A stretch of DNA of 64,000 bases from Xenoacremonium recifei (taxonomy: Eukaryota; Ascomycota; Sordariomycetes; Hypocreales; Nectriaceae): positions 620,001-684,000 of the forward strand of contig WOFQ01000003.1 of assembly GCA_012184525.1 (NCBI GenBank), read 5' to 3'. A program made the position numbers and the translations under genes. Of the stretch, positions 47,464 through 59,132 are shown piece after piece; positions within the stretch are counted from its first letter, which is position 1; each line of letters begins with the position of its first letter. The notes below the pieces were generated by a model. It had not been told where the DNA came from and did not search any database. It saw nothing but the letters and a program-made list of their open reading frames with translations.

Positions 47464-47903
47464 TATTGAGCCAGCTCCTTGGGCCGATGCCCATACTCGA
47501 GCACCATAGATCAACCCCAGATTCGGGAGAGTTGTAGCCAGGGGAAACCTTGGATCTCAACCTGTCCTCTAGCTACAGCCTACAATATCAAAATTGGTGT
47601 TGAACGGTCAACCCGCGCTTGATCCTCGATTACCTGATTCTTCCCTCAAGTTATAACTTGAGGATGGCATTGTCAAATTTGGATTGCACCTCTCGGCTCA
47701 CAAAAGCTGGTATACTTCGGACAACAAACTAACTTGGGCGTGAATTACTCACTTTGAGTATTTGCGCTTTTCTGATAGAAAGACCCTGGTGCCTCATCGC
47801 TGGGATCTGCTGATTTAATAACCTCCTCGCGGAAGGCGACCCGTACGTCATATAAACAATTCACTATGGAAAAATATCGTAACATTTTACAGCTTATGTT
47901 ATA
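47464..47903. other. Intergenic, convergent 3' ends
   Basis: 3' flanks of the MFS transporter (plus) and the Zn2Cys6 regulator (minus). No gene was seen. Confidence 0.5.
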
Positions 47904-50174
47904 TCAAGTCAACATAAGGGTGATATTCTGAGATTCGACAATGCTCGGCCAGTCGCATCCTATTGCGAGGCCCCCGTCCGCCTTGTCCCGCTCCCAAATC
48001 TCCAAGACGACCTCGGTGGCCGTCTCATAGGTGCCAAGTTCATAGAAGCGGAGTGATTTAGACAACTGGAGATAGCGGGACCTTAAGTTTTCGGCGATGG
48101 CCACAGTGGCGCCTATAAATCCTGGCCATGATATACAACCTGCGATAATGCTAGCTTCGTGCTTGATTCGCTCGACAGCCTCAAGATGGACAATGATGCT
48201 CTCCGCATACGGTTGGAGGTGCTGCCGATGTACACCGCGCACGAGTTGAGAGAAGTAGATGATGATGGCCTGGTAGAAAGCGCGTGTCTGGTGGACAACT
48301 AAACTTTGCGATTCCTTAGCTATTGGCATTTTCCAGATGTCTTCCACGATGCGATCCACCGGCCACTTAAGAATCTCCATCTCAAGGTTGTCGCACATAG
48401 CTTGGAGGGAAGCTGGGATAGCCAAGTCTGGACAGTGACGAGCGAATGTTCTCCTGCGGCAGATGACATCGGAAGTCTTATACACGAAAACGAGAAGCTC
48501 TAATGGGAAGCCATGCACGATCTCACAGGCTGAGAGGTCAACGGAGCTGCGAGGATCCGACTCCTGGAGCCACTCGTCCGTTGCATCAAGGTTGTTTAAG
48601 AAGCACAGCGGCCGGCAAAGCCATTCCGTGATCGCCTCTGAACTTCGGCTGGGTAGAGAATCCAGTGGATCGCATCGAAGGTCCGTAGAATCTTTGATGA
48701 CGCGTAGGTAAACGTAGTCGCGGTGTAATGCCTGTGCTTTCCTCGAATAACGGCGGCCGGGCTTGCGTTTAGCTGCGTGAATGAAGTCATCAAGTCCCTT
48801 GAGGTGCCATGCGGAGTAGCTAGTTTCTCTCGAGAACACCTAAGGAGTCTCAGTTAGTGGCTTGATATTCCAAGATTTGGCCATCTTAATTACATCAATA
48901 GTGATCATAGACAACATTACAGCTAGTATCTCTTTATATTTCCCCCTTTGCGATGGTGGACAATCCGCTTGGAGGCTTGCTTTCAGGTACGTGAGTGACT
49001 GGGTAGTGTGCCCTAGCGCAACGTCTCGCCAATTGTATCCATCCGAGCCTTTTCCAGCAATCTTGTGGTTGGCCGCCAGGGTGTAGGCACTGATAGCGAG
49101 TGCAGTATGCAATAGAGCGTGTCGAGCATGCGATGTGGTGCCACGAAGGGCAAGCTCAGCACACGCCTGGACAGCACGCGGCAGATATACTATCTTCCAG
49201 GGACCCTTTGACGTGGGCACAGCCGTCATGAGATCGATTATGTGATTCTCGTAGTGATGCAAAAGACGCCTCACCTGAGTAGGTAGTCGCATCGCATCCA
49301 GCGGGGTGGGAACAGGGCCAATTGATGACATATCGCTGGTATTATCGATACTATAGGGCGACTGTGATGGCATGGAAAGAGACTGAGAAGTCATGGGCCG
49401 CCGAATCCCAGCCGAAGACTCGAGAAGTCCTGGAGACCAGCTGCTCAAAGATCCATACGTAAGAGTTTCCCCGGGTACTGTCGGCGCTGGTACACGCAGT
49501 ATCCCTGTTGGCGATTCAATATCCGCTGAGAGGGGTTGCGGAAAGTCATTCATCAAAACTTCTGCGGCAGCCAACACTTCATCGTTCGCGAAATAAGATG
49601 TCGACGCCGGCTCATTATCACGAAGAGTATCTCCTTCAAACACAGTATCTTTCTCGGTTTCCGTCTCGGCCTCGTCCGCAGTAAATGCGGCAAACGGTCC
49701 ACGCGCTGTGGCGAGGAAGCCGGAAGTACTGGTGTCTGTCTCGATCAGCTCAAGAAGACTGTCGAGTTTGTGATCTGGTAAAATTTTACTCCGTGCTTCT
49801 AATCTCGGTTTGATAGTTCAGTCGATCCTGTCCATGAAAGACAGATAAAGAAATAGTGACTAACCGCGGAAGACGACACTCCGACGTCCAGCCGCCGCAA
49901 GGTCACAAGCGGCAATGGATTTTAAGCCATGTTCACTGATAGTCGCCGGAGCCAGCCATTGCAGGCGTAAGGCATAGCCTTTACACTTGAGATTTCTACC
50001 GGTGCATTGTCGGCACTTGGGTCGAAGCTCGTCGCATTTTACCTTTCTTTCTCGGCACGTCCAGCACCCTGTGAAGGTTTTCACTCTTGCGCGAGAGCGC
50101 GATGAAGACAGAGATTGAGGAATACTAGCCGCTCGATCCTCCAGGGTCTGGCGCGGTTCGTTGGCTTGCTGCAT
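47904..50174 (-). CDS. Zn2Cys6 transcription factor
   Basis: Exons 49865..50174, 48894..49798 and 47904..48839, with introns of 66 and 54 nt, encode 716 aa. One standard cluster: C37-x2-C40-RERKVK-C47-DELRPK-C54-RQ-C57-x6-C64, preceded by a basic Ser/Arg stretch (SSSRSRARVK). The middle is Ser/Pro-rich. The remainder is the helical Fungal_trans_2-type domain (VRRLLHHYENHIIDLMTAVP, VPTSKGPWKIVYLPRAVQ, ALLHTALAISAYTLAA, SAWHLKGLDDFI, YYHQTRAFYQAIIIYF-like). This subfamily includes arginine-metabolism-type regulators. As the outermost gene of the sulfatase/transporter block, it may respond to the same inducer. Its own promoter, right of 50175, lacks the CGGCCG array. Confidence 0.92.
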
Positions 50175-53100
50175 CTCGAGCTTTCACATTGTCGAGAACT
50201 GATACAAAAGAGGGGAGAAATCGACCTTGCCAACGAACTGGGTCCGAACTTACGCCCATCTATCTTATCACCAAGTAAGTACTACTAAGCTGGATTGGTG
50301 CAAGGCCGGCAAAGTCCCCGATTTTACTAGAGAGCTCCCAGCCAGTCCTGCCTCAGGCACCATTAAAGCCGGTATCGGCCATGCCGACAGCTACTCTGTA
50401 AATTTACCTAGATCTTAAAAAACGAAGCTATTTACATACCACCTGCTTGTAGATTCTGTTTGAGATTTCTATATTAGGTGTCTCAATACATTCAAAATCC
50501 TCTGTTCAGCCCAATCTAGATGGTTTTCAGGGGAGCAATCGAGATAACAATATACAAAGCACAATCTCAAGACCGCTACAAGCGAGTTAGAGCGTGGGAA
50601 AAGAACCTAGTCCGAAATGCAAGCTACCATAGCGGCGCTGTACTTCGTGGTCAGAACGTCGATGCTTTGATGTTGCTGCTCTGGATAGGAGATAGAGTTG
50701 CCGTGTGCCGCCCCCCCGTCATCACTGCTTGGGCGTACAAATCCTTGTAGAGAGCAAAGCCAGTGAATTTGGCAGCCTTCGCGAACAAGGTTATAGCAAA
50801 TGTTGTCATCCATATCTAGAGTTGGTCTTCATGATTTGGAGACATTTGGCCCGCAGTTATATCGATACGTAGAGTAGTGGCGTTGACACAAAAGAGCTTT
50901 CTGCGATGATTGGCAGTGGCCTAGGCAGCTCTTCCGATACGAAGGGCTTGAATATACTCATCAGGAAAAAATAGTAATGCAGACTAGAAGAGAGCGAGTG
51001 CTTGCATCATTTCTGGCATCGGCACAGTCCGGGTATGAACGGCTCCTTTCCCTCCATAACCTCGTCAGAGGCCTCGCGGCGAGCAGCCGCTGCCCCGAAA
51101 GTACGCGCCTACGCAGTACGCGCCTACGCAGCAAAATGATGGATTTCATTAAAACCGATCAACAATAACATCTTCAGCAGGTACGAAATATCGATAACAA
51201 CTACACAATGAAATGTACATCCTGCGTCGCTCCTTGTGTGAGAGATCAGTGGCTTTTGAAAGACGGACGCATGAGACCGTGAACTTTGTAGTCCATCTCA
51301 AGCAGGGGGTGATGCATCTAGTATCCATCTTGTGCTTTTCCGTCTGCACATGTTGCTATATTTGGAAGCGCAACCGAAAAGCTCGTTTCCGTGTCTCCCT
51401 TCTCCTCTAGGAACAAGTGGAGCAGACTGTAGCTCGAAACCCTTCGTCTACTCCAAAAAATCTTGTCGCAGTCTTATCGGTGAGGAGGGTACCCTTTCCC
51501 TGAGAAGATAGAAGGATAGAAAGACAGAAGAGATGGCGAAAACAAGAGGAGTAGTACTGTCACTCCCCATGCGACTGCAGTTATATAGATCTGAGTGAGG
51601 AATTAGGATCTGGCTGAGGAATGACGATCTGAACGAGAAATCGGGATTCAGATTAGACAGACTCCCTCGCTTAGATCATTATCCCCAATCTAAGGGTTGA
51701 TCCTTTCCAGAATATGGCCGTTCATGGCCTCCAACGTGCCGATGGGACTTCAAACTCACAAGGAGTAAATTGGTCTTTGGTCTTCAAATTCTTGTGACTT
51801 TCTCATATATATCGTTATATATATTATCGGGGATCGGGTAGTAAGGAAGTGTCGAAGATGTGTGCCAGACAAGGAAGCTCTTGAATGAGAAATATGTTCT
51901 TTGCAACAGGTTCGGCATTGACACTCACTCAGTACGAGGGCGACTCGCACTTGCGGCCGGAGTTGCTCGCAACTTCACTCTACTGGGGAACAGATCTTGA
52001 CGGCCCGTCATCTCGGAAGGCCGCGACGAGTTTGGGCCGAGTTGACTGAGTGGTTTGACACTGCCCTGATAGCCGAACATTGTCCAGAGTTCCAATGGCT
52101 CGCGGGGTTTTTGTTCATGATAGAAATCCAGGGACGGCGGAAGAAAGCAATAAACCAGACGCAGAATGGCCGATGTCTAACTCCAGACCGGTCACCAAAA
52201 GGTATCAATTTGAAGGGGTTTTGCTTTCCGCCTTGTCCAGGCAAGATTGGCTCGGTGCAAGACGCGGCGTGAGATGACTTGGCCTTGCCTCCAGCCCAAG
52301 ATACAGCGGCGATATGTGAGCGAGATTATGCTTCAACAGCCACCTTACACCAAGATTTTGCTGAAAGTGTGTGATGAAAGCATTTAAAGCTTCCTCTCCC
52401 AAACGACTTACAGAGTAAGTCAAATGTTGAAAAGTCACCTTTACTATGGAAAGAATCAGATAATAACCCAAACTCTCCAAGCCCACCAGATAACCTTATT
52501 GCTGCAATCCATGGGGTTGACAGTCAATTGACTATGGAAATATTCCGCTATCGGCCGAGAGTCCCCCGCCCCTATCTTGGACGCCCGATAGTTCAACGAA
52601 GGATTCCTTATCTCCTTTATTTGGCGAATATCGATCTTCGCGGGGGATAAGAACACGGGCGATAAGCATGGCCGTAAATGGCGGATGGTTGGCCGAACTC
52701 GCTTATGTTTATGCATGGGTACGCAATCCTATCGTACCAGTACAAACGACACTGCATTTTAACCACTGTTCTGTCTTATCAATCTTAGCGATTTGGAACC
52801 GAGCTAATGTCAGTATACAACCCTATTTTCTTAAGTCGTTTTTGAAAAGATCTTGGCGCGTGCAATCGCTTCTAGCTGAGTCCTAGTTCGCCACTAAGCG
52901 TTGATAGAATCTGGAGTCGAGGCCTTCAAATCGCCGGCCAGCACTGCTGATTCCACGCAAGCTCTCATGTTTTCTCCTGTTTGAGATAAGCAGATCCTTA
53001 TCTTGCGGCTGAACATGTAATAGAATGTGAAGACAAGGCTATCCTCGGCGGATATCTCCACTGGTCTATATATGGAGCTGCGCCGTATCAAGAAACATCT

Positions 53101-53217
53101 CCGTGGGCTCCATTCCGACTTAAATCGCCTGTTTCGCCTTCTTGAGTCTTTCGACTTTTGACTGTTGAGAGATTGTTCAAATTTTCGATTGTGACTCCTC
53201 AGAGTATCTCGCCAACA
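50175..53217. other. Long intergenic region, no gene seen
   Basis: About 3 kb. The left end is the promoter of the Zn2Cys6 regulator and the right end that of the NCS1 permease, with GATAAG boxes. A 15-bp direct repeat TACGCGCCTACGCAG occurs twice at 51102-51131. Related GATCTG..TGAGGAAT stretches lie near 51588-51640. ORFs here are under 95 codons and featureless. Confidence 0.5.
52607..53002. promoter_or_regulatory. Cluster of six GATAAG boxes upstream of the NCS1 permease
   Basis: GATAAG at 52646-52651, 52661-52666 and 52985-52990; CTTATC at 52607-52612, 52775-52780 and 52997-53002. Two lie 15 bp apart and one inverted pair only 6 bp apart. Paired GATAAG boxes are the target of AreA/NIT2-type nitrogen regulators. 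The nearest is about 215 bp from the permease start. Nitrogen control of purine/cytosine uptake is inferred. Confidence 0.7.
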
Positions 53218-54744
53218 ATGTCTGAGGATCTCAAGGAAAAGGCCCAGGAGCCGACGGGCGTTGTCGACTTCGAAGCCCAGACGACGACGATCGACACACC
53301 CCCTGAAGGCACCTTCTGGCTCCGATCACGAAAATGGATCCGGTCTGTTGGAGCAGAGGAGTTCGGTGTTGAGCGCATTCGTCCCGAGTTTCGTACCGAC
53401 CAGAACCCTCGAGATCTTTGCTCCATCTTCGCTGCCGCCAACTTCAACACAGCGACACTGGCACTTGGATACCTCGCTCCCACGACTTTCGGCCTCGGAT
53501 GGTGGGACTCGTTCCTGGCCATCTTGTTCTTCAATGTCTTCGGTGGATTCTTCGCTTCCTTTATGGCCATGTTCGGTCCCCGTCTGGGTCTGCGAACCAT
53601 GATTGTTCCCCGATACAGTTTCGGTTGGTGGCCTGCGAAGGTCCTCGCGATCCTGAACGTTATCAACCAGCTTGGATGGGGCATCGTGAACTGCATCTCC
53701 GGTGCTGTTGTTCTCTACGATGTTGGTTACGGTCACTTTCCGCTTACTGTGGCTGTTCTTCTGGTGGCTATCGTGGCCATTGTCTTCGGCCTTCTCGGAT
53801 ATCGAATGCTGCATATCTATGATCGATGGTCGTGGATTGTCATGGTCATCGCGTTCATTGTCTTGGCCGGTTTCGGCGGTTCACATTTCGTGAACATCCC
53901 CATGGGCTCTGGGTCAGTTGAGGCTGCCAACATCTTGTCTTTCGGCACGAGTGTTATTGGCTTCCAGGTCGCTTGGCTACCAGTCGCCGCGGACTACGGC
54001 GTTTACATGCGTGAGGATGTTGGCGACAAGAAATCATTCGGATGGGCTTACGTTGGCCTCATCTCAAGTCAGCTGTTGATGGAATGGCTGGGTGCTGCCA
54101 TCGGAACCCTAAGCCAGAATCCCTCTGCTCAATTCCAGGACGCCGCGTCACGAGGAATTGGTGGTCTTATTGGAGCTTGTTTTGAGGGCCACGGAGTTGG
54201 CGCGCGAGGATTTGGCAAGTTCATTCAGGTTATTCTCGGATTTTCGACAGCGGCGGTCGTGACGACCAATGTCTATTCACTGGGCCTGAGCGTACAGATG
54301 ATCTCCAAAAACCTTCTTATCATTCCTCGTCTGGTCTGGTCTCTGTTGGGCAGCATCGTCATCCTGGCCTGTTCAATGGCTGGCCGTGACCATCTGGGAG
54401 ACGTCATGGAGAACTTCTTGCTCATGTGTGCCTACTGGATCGTTCCATTCGCGGCTGTCTTGATCGCCGAGCATTATATCTGGCGTCGCGACTTCAATTA
54501 CGACGTCGACGCCTGGAATGACCGCACCCAGCTCCCATACGGCATAGCTGCATCAGTCGCATGGATCATCAGCACAGTCCTATCAATTATATCTATGAGT
54601 CAAGAGTGGTGGGTTGGTCCTATTGCGGCTGCTATTGGAGGTTCGCCGTACGGAACGGATATCAGCTGGATCTTGGCCCTGGCCGCTTCGTTCATCGTTT
54701 ATATCCCGTTGAGAGTGTGGGAAAGGAGACAGTGGAAGTATTGA
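53218..54744 (+). CDS. NCS1-family purine/cytosine permease
   Basis: A single exon of 508 aa. The ATG at 53218 (MSEDLKEKAQ) is chosen; the frame opens earlier only from a TTG. A hydrophilic N-terminus with VERIRPEFRTDQNPRDLCSI leads into 12 TM helices. Family landmarks are FAAANFNTATLALGYLAP in TM1, the MIVPRYSFGWWPAK loop, NVINQLGWGIVNCISGA and VAADYGVYMREDVGDKKSF. It should be a plasma-membrane proton symporter for cytosine and/or purines (yeast Fcy2, Aspergillus FcyB type). It converges on the cytosine deaminase gene, 360 bp between stops, so uptake and deamination of cytosine are paired. Confidence 0.95.
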   Translation: MSEDLKEKAQEPTGVVDFEAQTTTIDTPPEGTFWLRSRKWIRSVGAEEFGVERIRPEFRTDQNPRDLCSIFAAANFNTATLALGYLAPTTFGLGWWDSFLAILFFNVFGGFFASFMAMFGPRLGLRTMIVPRYSFGWWPAKVLAILNVINQLGWGIVNCISGAVVLYDVGYGHFPLTVAVLLVAIVAIVFGLLGYRMLHIYDRWSWIVMVIAFIVLAGFGGSHFVNIPMGSGSVEAANILSFGTSVIGFQVAWLPVAADYGVYMREDVGDKKSFGWAYVGLISSQLLMEWLGAAIGTLSQNPSAQFQDAASRGIGGLIGACFEGHGVGARGFGKFIQVILGFSTAAVVTTNVYSLGLSVQMISKNLLIIPRLVWSLLGSIVILACSMAGRDHLGDVMENFLLMCAYWIVPFAAVLIAEHYIWRRDFNYDVDAWNDRTQLPYGIAASVAWIISTVLSIISMSQEWWVGPIAAAIGGSPYGTDISWILALAASFIVYIPLRVWERRQWKY

Positions 54745-55104
54745 TTCGTAGTCAGTACGAATATGATCACTCTTGCTTCCGCTCCGATGTCTAAAGTCTC
54801 AAGTTATGGTATGAAACTTGATAATTTTTAGGATTAATGAGACATTTAAACAATACTGAGGCACCAAATGTCATTCATTCGCTCGATTAAACGATGCTCT
54901 TCATTTTGCTGGGTGATTCAACCGAAAACGCTTGAATGGATCATTAGATTCAGTTATAAGAATAGTCCACCAAAGAACTCTTCCCCCCAAAACTACTGAA
55001 AAAAATTTACACGATACTACACAGCCCCCAGAGTGGTATTATCTCTCTGGGATTTCATGGCCCATGATGTTTCGCAAGACCAAGCAGAGCCATGCAAATA
55101 CTTC
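54745..55104. other. Intergenic, convergent 3' ends
   Basis: 3' flanks of the permease and the cytosine deaminase. AT-rich; no gene was seen. Confidence 0.5.
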
Positions 55105-55666
55105 CTAATTTTGTTCTCCGATGTCCTCATTCCTATGCCTTGTTAACAAGAAGATTTCCATTTGCATTGAGGCTGAACTTACCATATCTCAGGGCGTTCC
55201 TCGATGAAGGTTTTCATAAGTTCCTTGCACTCCTGATTATCCAAGACAACAAGCTCAACGCCTCGCTCTTTCAGCTGTTTCTCGCCTCCAACGAATGTCT
55301 CGTTTTCCCCAATGACGACTCGCTTGATTTTGTACAACAGACAGGCGCCAGTGCACATGTCGCATGGCGACAATGTGGTATACATCGTGGCTCCTTCATA
55401 TGCAGACGCTGGAAGTCTACCAGAGTTTTCCAAAGCAGAAATTTCAGCCTATTTCCATCAGCTGTCTTGTGCTTAAAGTCGAGAGTTCAAACACGAGGAC
55501 AAACGTGCAATGTTGCGCTGCCCTTTTGGACACGCATGTTATGGCCTCGTCCTATAATCTTGCCATCTTTGGACACGAGACACGCGCCAATCGGAACTCC
55601 CTTCGTTTTCGCTCCCTCTCGAGCCTCCTCGACTGCTGCTCGGAACCCGGCGTCAGACTCCGACAT
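55105..55666 (-). CDS. FCY1: Cytosine deaminase
   Basis: Three exons, 55505..55666, 55183..55448 and 55105..55138, with introns of 56 and 44 nt, give 153 aa, close to the 158 aa of yeast Fcy1. It deaminates cytosine to uracil in pyrimidine salvage and also activates 5-fluorocytosine. Zinc-site motifs are H54-A-E56 (spliced across intron 1: GSATLH|AEISALEN) and P82-C83-D-M-C86. The upstream segment VPIGACLV..GRGHNMRVQKG is typical. Without the second intron the protein would end ERPEIW. Splicing adds HRNEDIGEQN, matching the family's EDIGE ending, so the third exon is well supported. The start at 55666 (MSESDAGF) is the only ATG that fits. It lies next to its likely uptake partner. Confidence 0.95.
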
Positions 55667-56771
55667 GATTGAGAGTCCAAGTAGATGCTGCGAAAAGTGC
55701 AAAGCGATAGGGAGTTATGGGCTCGGAAATGCGTCCAGTCCGTCTCCCAAGACAACAGGGATAGTTGGAGAAGTCTAGATTCGAGTCCGTCTTTCGGTAT
55801 TTATTAGTACGTGCCGTGAGGTGACCAGTGGCTCGGGTCCACGCACTTTAATGACGCAACCTTATCGCCCGTACGGAGTACAAACCTCACTAATTTTTAT
55901 CTAATGTGAATTAGTGTTTCTCACTATGTATATGTACACATCTGGCTATTGTAACCGAACCTATTCGACGATTCACTATATAAATTCTATCCTTCAGTTC
56001 GAACGACAACCATCTCCCAATGGGTTGGTATAGACTTGATGGATACATAGCTGGGTTCACATGTGGAAAAGTTCACTTATTCTTCCCAAATGGCAATGCA
56101 CCCATGATTCCGCGGGGTTGATAATTACAAATCCGAATGCTTTTCAGATATGGAACGATTGCTTCATATTTTCCTGCCAGTCCTCTCGATGATATATGGT
56201 CTTTCTCTGAGATAGCCCACCTAGGTGCGTAATGCTGCTCCTTTGCACCACAGAGCTGCTTCAAAAAGCAACCGAAGCGACTTCGTGTCTGCAAGAAGAC
56301 GAATATTTGATACTGCTGGCTCTCGCGCCTAATTGAAAATTAATAATTTGGATTGGTTTTCATGCATTTCAGCTTGCAGGGAACTGGGTTCAGGGAGGAA
56401 GGTTTCAACAGAGGGATGCCATTGCGGCCCATTGGCTGCCCTTGAAAATAACTGGACGCTGCATGGACGCAGGGAATCCATGAAACTCTACATGCAGGGA
56501 CAATGAGATCCCTCTAATCTATCTCTATATATACAGGTGTCAGTTGAGCTCTCCCGGTCTTAAAGCTGGATGGTTATCACAGAACACCAGAATCAGTACT
56601 TTTCTTCCAATATGCAACATTCACACCAAGGCTTCTGGAATAAAGAGCGCCTACTCAAGAGCTTTAGGCATAAATTCAATTATATATATTAACCAGATTC
56701 ACCATCATTACGCATGTAACGTGACTGTCTCATAAATCTCTCGCAGTTGTCTAAGATCTCTTCGCCAGTCA
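55667..56771. other. Intergenic region, no gene seen
   Basis: About 1.1 kb: the cytosine deaminase promoter and the 3' flank of the cutinase gene. The minus-strand ORF at 56073-56294 has no motif. TATATATA runs occur near 56524-56533. Confidence 0.5.
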
Positions 56772-57892
56772 TCACAGTAACGCGATCATAGCCATGACAA
56801 CAGGGAAAGCCGCCGCAATGACGCTAGGAACGAAGCCTGAAGCAGCGCCTTTCGTGGTTGTGGAGGAAGCCGATGCGGATGCTGAGGTCGCGGTGCCGGT
56901 TCCCGACGCGGTGGCCGATGCGGCAGCACTGCCAGTAGCAGTTCCAGTAGCCGTGCCCGTCGCCGTCGCAGTTGAGGCGGTAGCAGTGCCAGAAGCGCTG
57001 GTTGAGTTGCCAATCTCCTCCTCATACCTGTCGACAACGAAGTTTGTCGCATTGGTGCCATAACGCTCTACGTACAGCCCGTGAACCGTCGTGTTCGATC
57101 CGGAGTCGCAGTAAATGTCGCCGGTGTCACAGTACGACCGTATTAGGTCGCTGTAGTCGAGACACACCGAGATGTTGCTGCGGGAGAAGATCTAAATGCG
57201 GGCGTTAGCGACTCTCCTCGCGTAGACAGACTCAAACGCGTCTCATACCCCGTCATTGATGCTCGTGCCTCTGTCGTACGAAACGTTGGCCACGTGGGTA
57301 GGATCTCCAAAGAGCACAATGGCAACGACTGCTCCAATCAGTATCACGGCTGCTCGCGTGGGCGATGCGCGCGCAACTCACCGCTATCGTGGACCAGCTG
57401 CATGGACAGGGGCGGCAGCTCGGTCTCGTTCGCGAAGCCGTCGCCGCCGCTGCCACCGCAGAAGACGTCACTGGCGACTTGGGCGCCCTGTAGACCAGGT
57501 GGTGTCAGCCAATTGCGCAGGGTTAGTTAGCGGCAGCGACAGGGGTTGTTCCCTACCTGCGAGTAGCCCAGCACCGCCATCTTGCCGTCCGGGCAGGACT
57601 CGTGGTAGGTGTCAATGGCCTCGCGCATGGCCTTGACGCCGTCGGCCTCGGAGACATTGTAGTCAGGGTCGCTGAAGGTCGCGGGATAGTTGAGGCCCAG
57701 GATCTTGCTGCCCGAGATGCGGTCGGCGATGTCGTCCGCGATCTCGCCCGTGACGCCAGTGCCCGCCGCCTCGGTGGTGCCCCGGGCGACGATCATGTAC
57801 AGGCCGTCCGCGCACTCGGTGACATTCTTTGCGGCTGCGCCCGCGGCGAGCAGCGCAATGGGGAGGACAATCGCGGCGGCGTGGCTTCTCAT
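56772..57892 (-). CDS. Secreted cutinase-family esterase with GPI-like tail
   Basis: Exons 57557..57892, 57382..57487, 57249..57331 and 56772..57191, with introns of 69, 50 and 57 nt, encode 314 aa. A signal peptide (MRSHAAAIVLPIALLAAGAAA) precedes a cutinase/acetylxylan esterase alpha/beta-hydrolase. It shows MIVARGTTEAAGTG, the nucleophile motif G-Y-S111-Q|G (intron 1 falls between Gln and Gly), VLFGDPTH, and the acid/His region YCDTGDIYCDSG..VHGLYVERYG. Paired cysteines fit the usual disulfides. A long Ala/Thr/Ser/Gly stalk and a hydrophobic end (GFVPSVIAAAFPVVMAMIALL) indicate GPI anchoring to the wall or membrane. Esters such as cutin or acetylated xylan are likely substrates; which one is open. 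The ATG at 57892 is used; upstream in-frame codons offer only TTG. Confidence 0.92.
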
Positions 57893-59132
57893 GGCGGCGA
57901 CACAGAGTTCAGTTTGCACAAACAAACAAGAGAAGAAAACAGGAATGGCCAGAGAAACTGGGACGAGACATGACCCAGAACCGGCGGGTCGTCCTGATCA
58001 AATAGTTCCGGTGGCTGGATCCCCTCGTGAGTGTCTAGGCCAAGGCCCCGAAGCTGGACCTGCACCTGGGCCCTGGACTACTGCCAGCACCTTGTTCGAT
58101 TGGGCATGGCTTCAGCTGGACAACGTCACTCCGGCCGAAACGAGGGTCCGACCGATCCGGACCTGGAGGCTTCCCCGGCCACGCCTAGCTGTCATTCGTT
58201 AGTTGCTGATCCGATATAGCGTGGCTTTCCGGGGGATGGAGATGCTGCTAACCCCGCAAACTGGCATCCTCCGTGGGCCCTGGGTTGGGGGATGGAAGAG
58301 TTTTCGCTCCCTCCGTTCGAAGAATGTTCCCTTCCTTAGACTTGTCTCTTGCATCGCGGGGTAGAAGAGGCCCCGAGTCCTGCTCCGAAGAGCACTGGCG
58401 ATCTCTCTTGCACAGCATGTTGTAAGCTAACCTACACTAGGAGACTTCCGAGCGGCACAGGAACTGCTATCACATGCTGGACCCGTCAACCAACAGCTCC
58501 CAACCTCGGGCTAATAAGCACTTCTGTTATGTTTACCTCTGGAGCGGCCCACCGCATCGTGAACTGCCATGCCTGCCTGGGCAGGTCTCCGACCCAAGTT
58601 TTTCCAATGGAGAACACGCAATTTGCCGCAGAAATAAATAGAACCCGAAGCCTTTGCAGGACCCTTGTCAAGTGATTCAGAGAGAAGGTCGTGGTTCCGG
58701 ACGTGCGCACGACATGCCTTTTGTGGCCGACTTGCACCGCCAGGGGTGCTCGAGTCCAGGTGCCGAAGACCGAGAGAGTGGTCATACAAGCGCAGGCCAA
58801 CTTCATCGTTTCAGGACAGTCAATTCTTCGGTTCCTGCCTTTCCTGTTGCTGATATAACTGGGTCAATTCATTTGGGCTGCGTAAAATTACCCAGCGAGT
58901 CTGCCACTGAGCCCAGCCTGGCCGAAACCAGAAATATTGGCATTATCTATACATGTACTTATCCATTCAAAATTTCCAACATTCGGGGCTTGTCAATCGA
59001 TGCTTCTGAAGTTTACCCGTCCTTCTTTTAACAGTGCATGATCCGTCTGTGGACCCCAAAGTGGCCATCACATTCAATGGACAGAGCAATAGAGAAAGCA
59101 ACGGATTCCCTTTTTATACCCGCAATTATGAA
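57893..59132. other. Intergenic region, no gene seen
   Basis: About 1.2 kb: the cutinase promoter and the 3' flank of the STAND gene. ORFs around 58350-59030 are motif-free and overlap on both strands. Confidence 0.5.

Noticed and set aside
51102..51131. 15-bp direct repeat TACGCGCCTACGCAG
   Set aside because: Only two copies, in gene-free sequence, with no link to a gene; mentioned in the region entry but not raised as a finding.
53158..53217. N-terminal extension of the NCS1 permease from an upstream TTG
   Set aside because: No ATG, and the ATG at 53218 gives a typical N-terminus.
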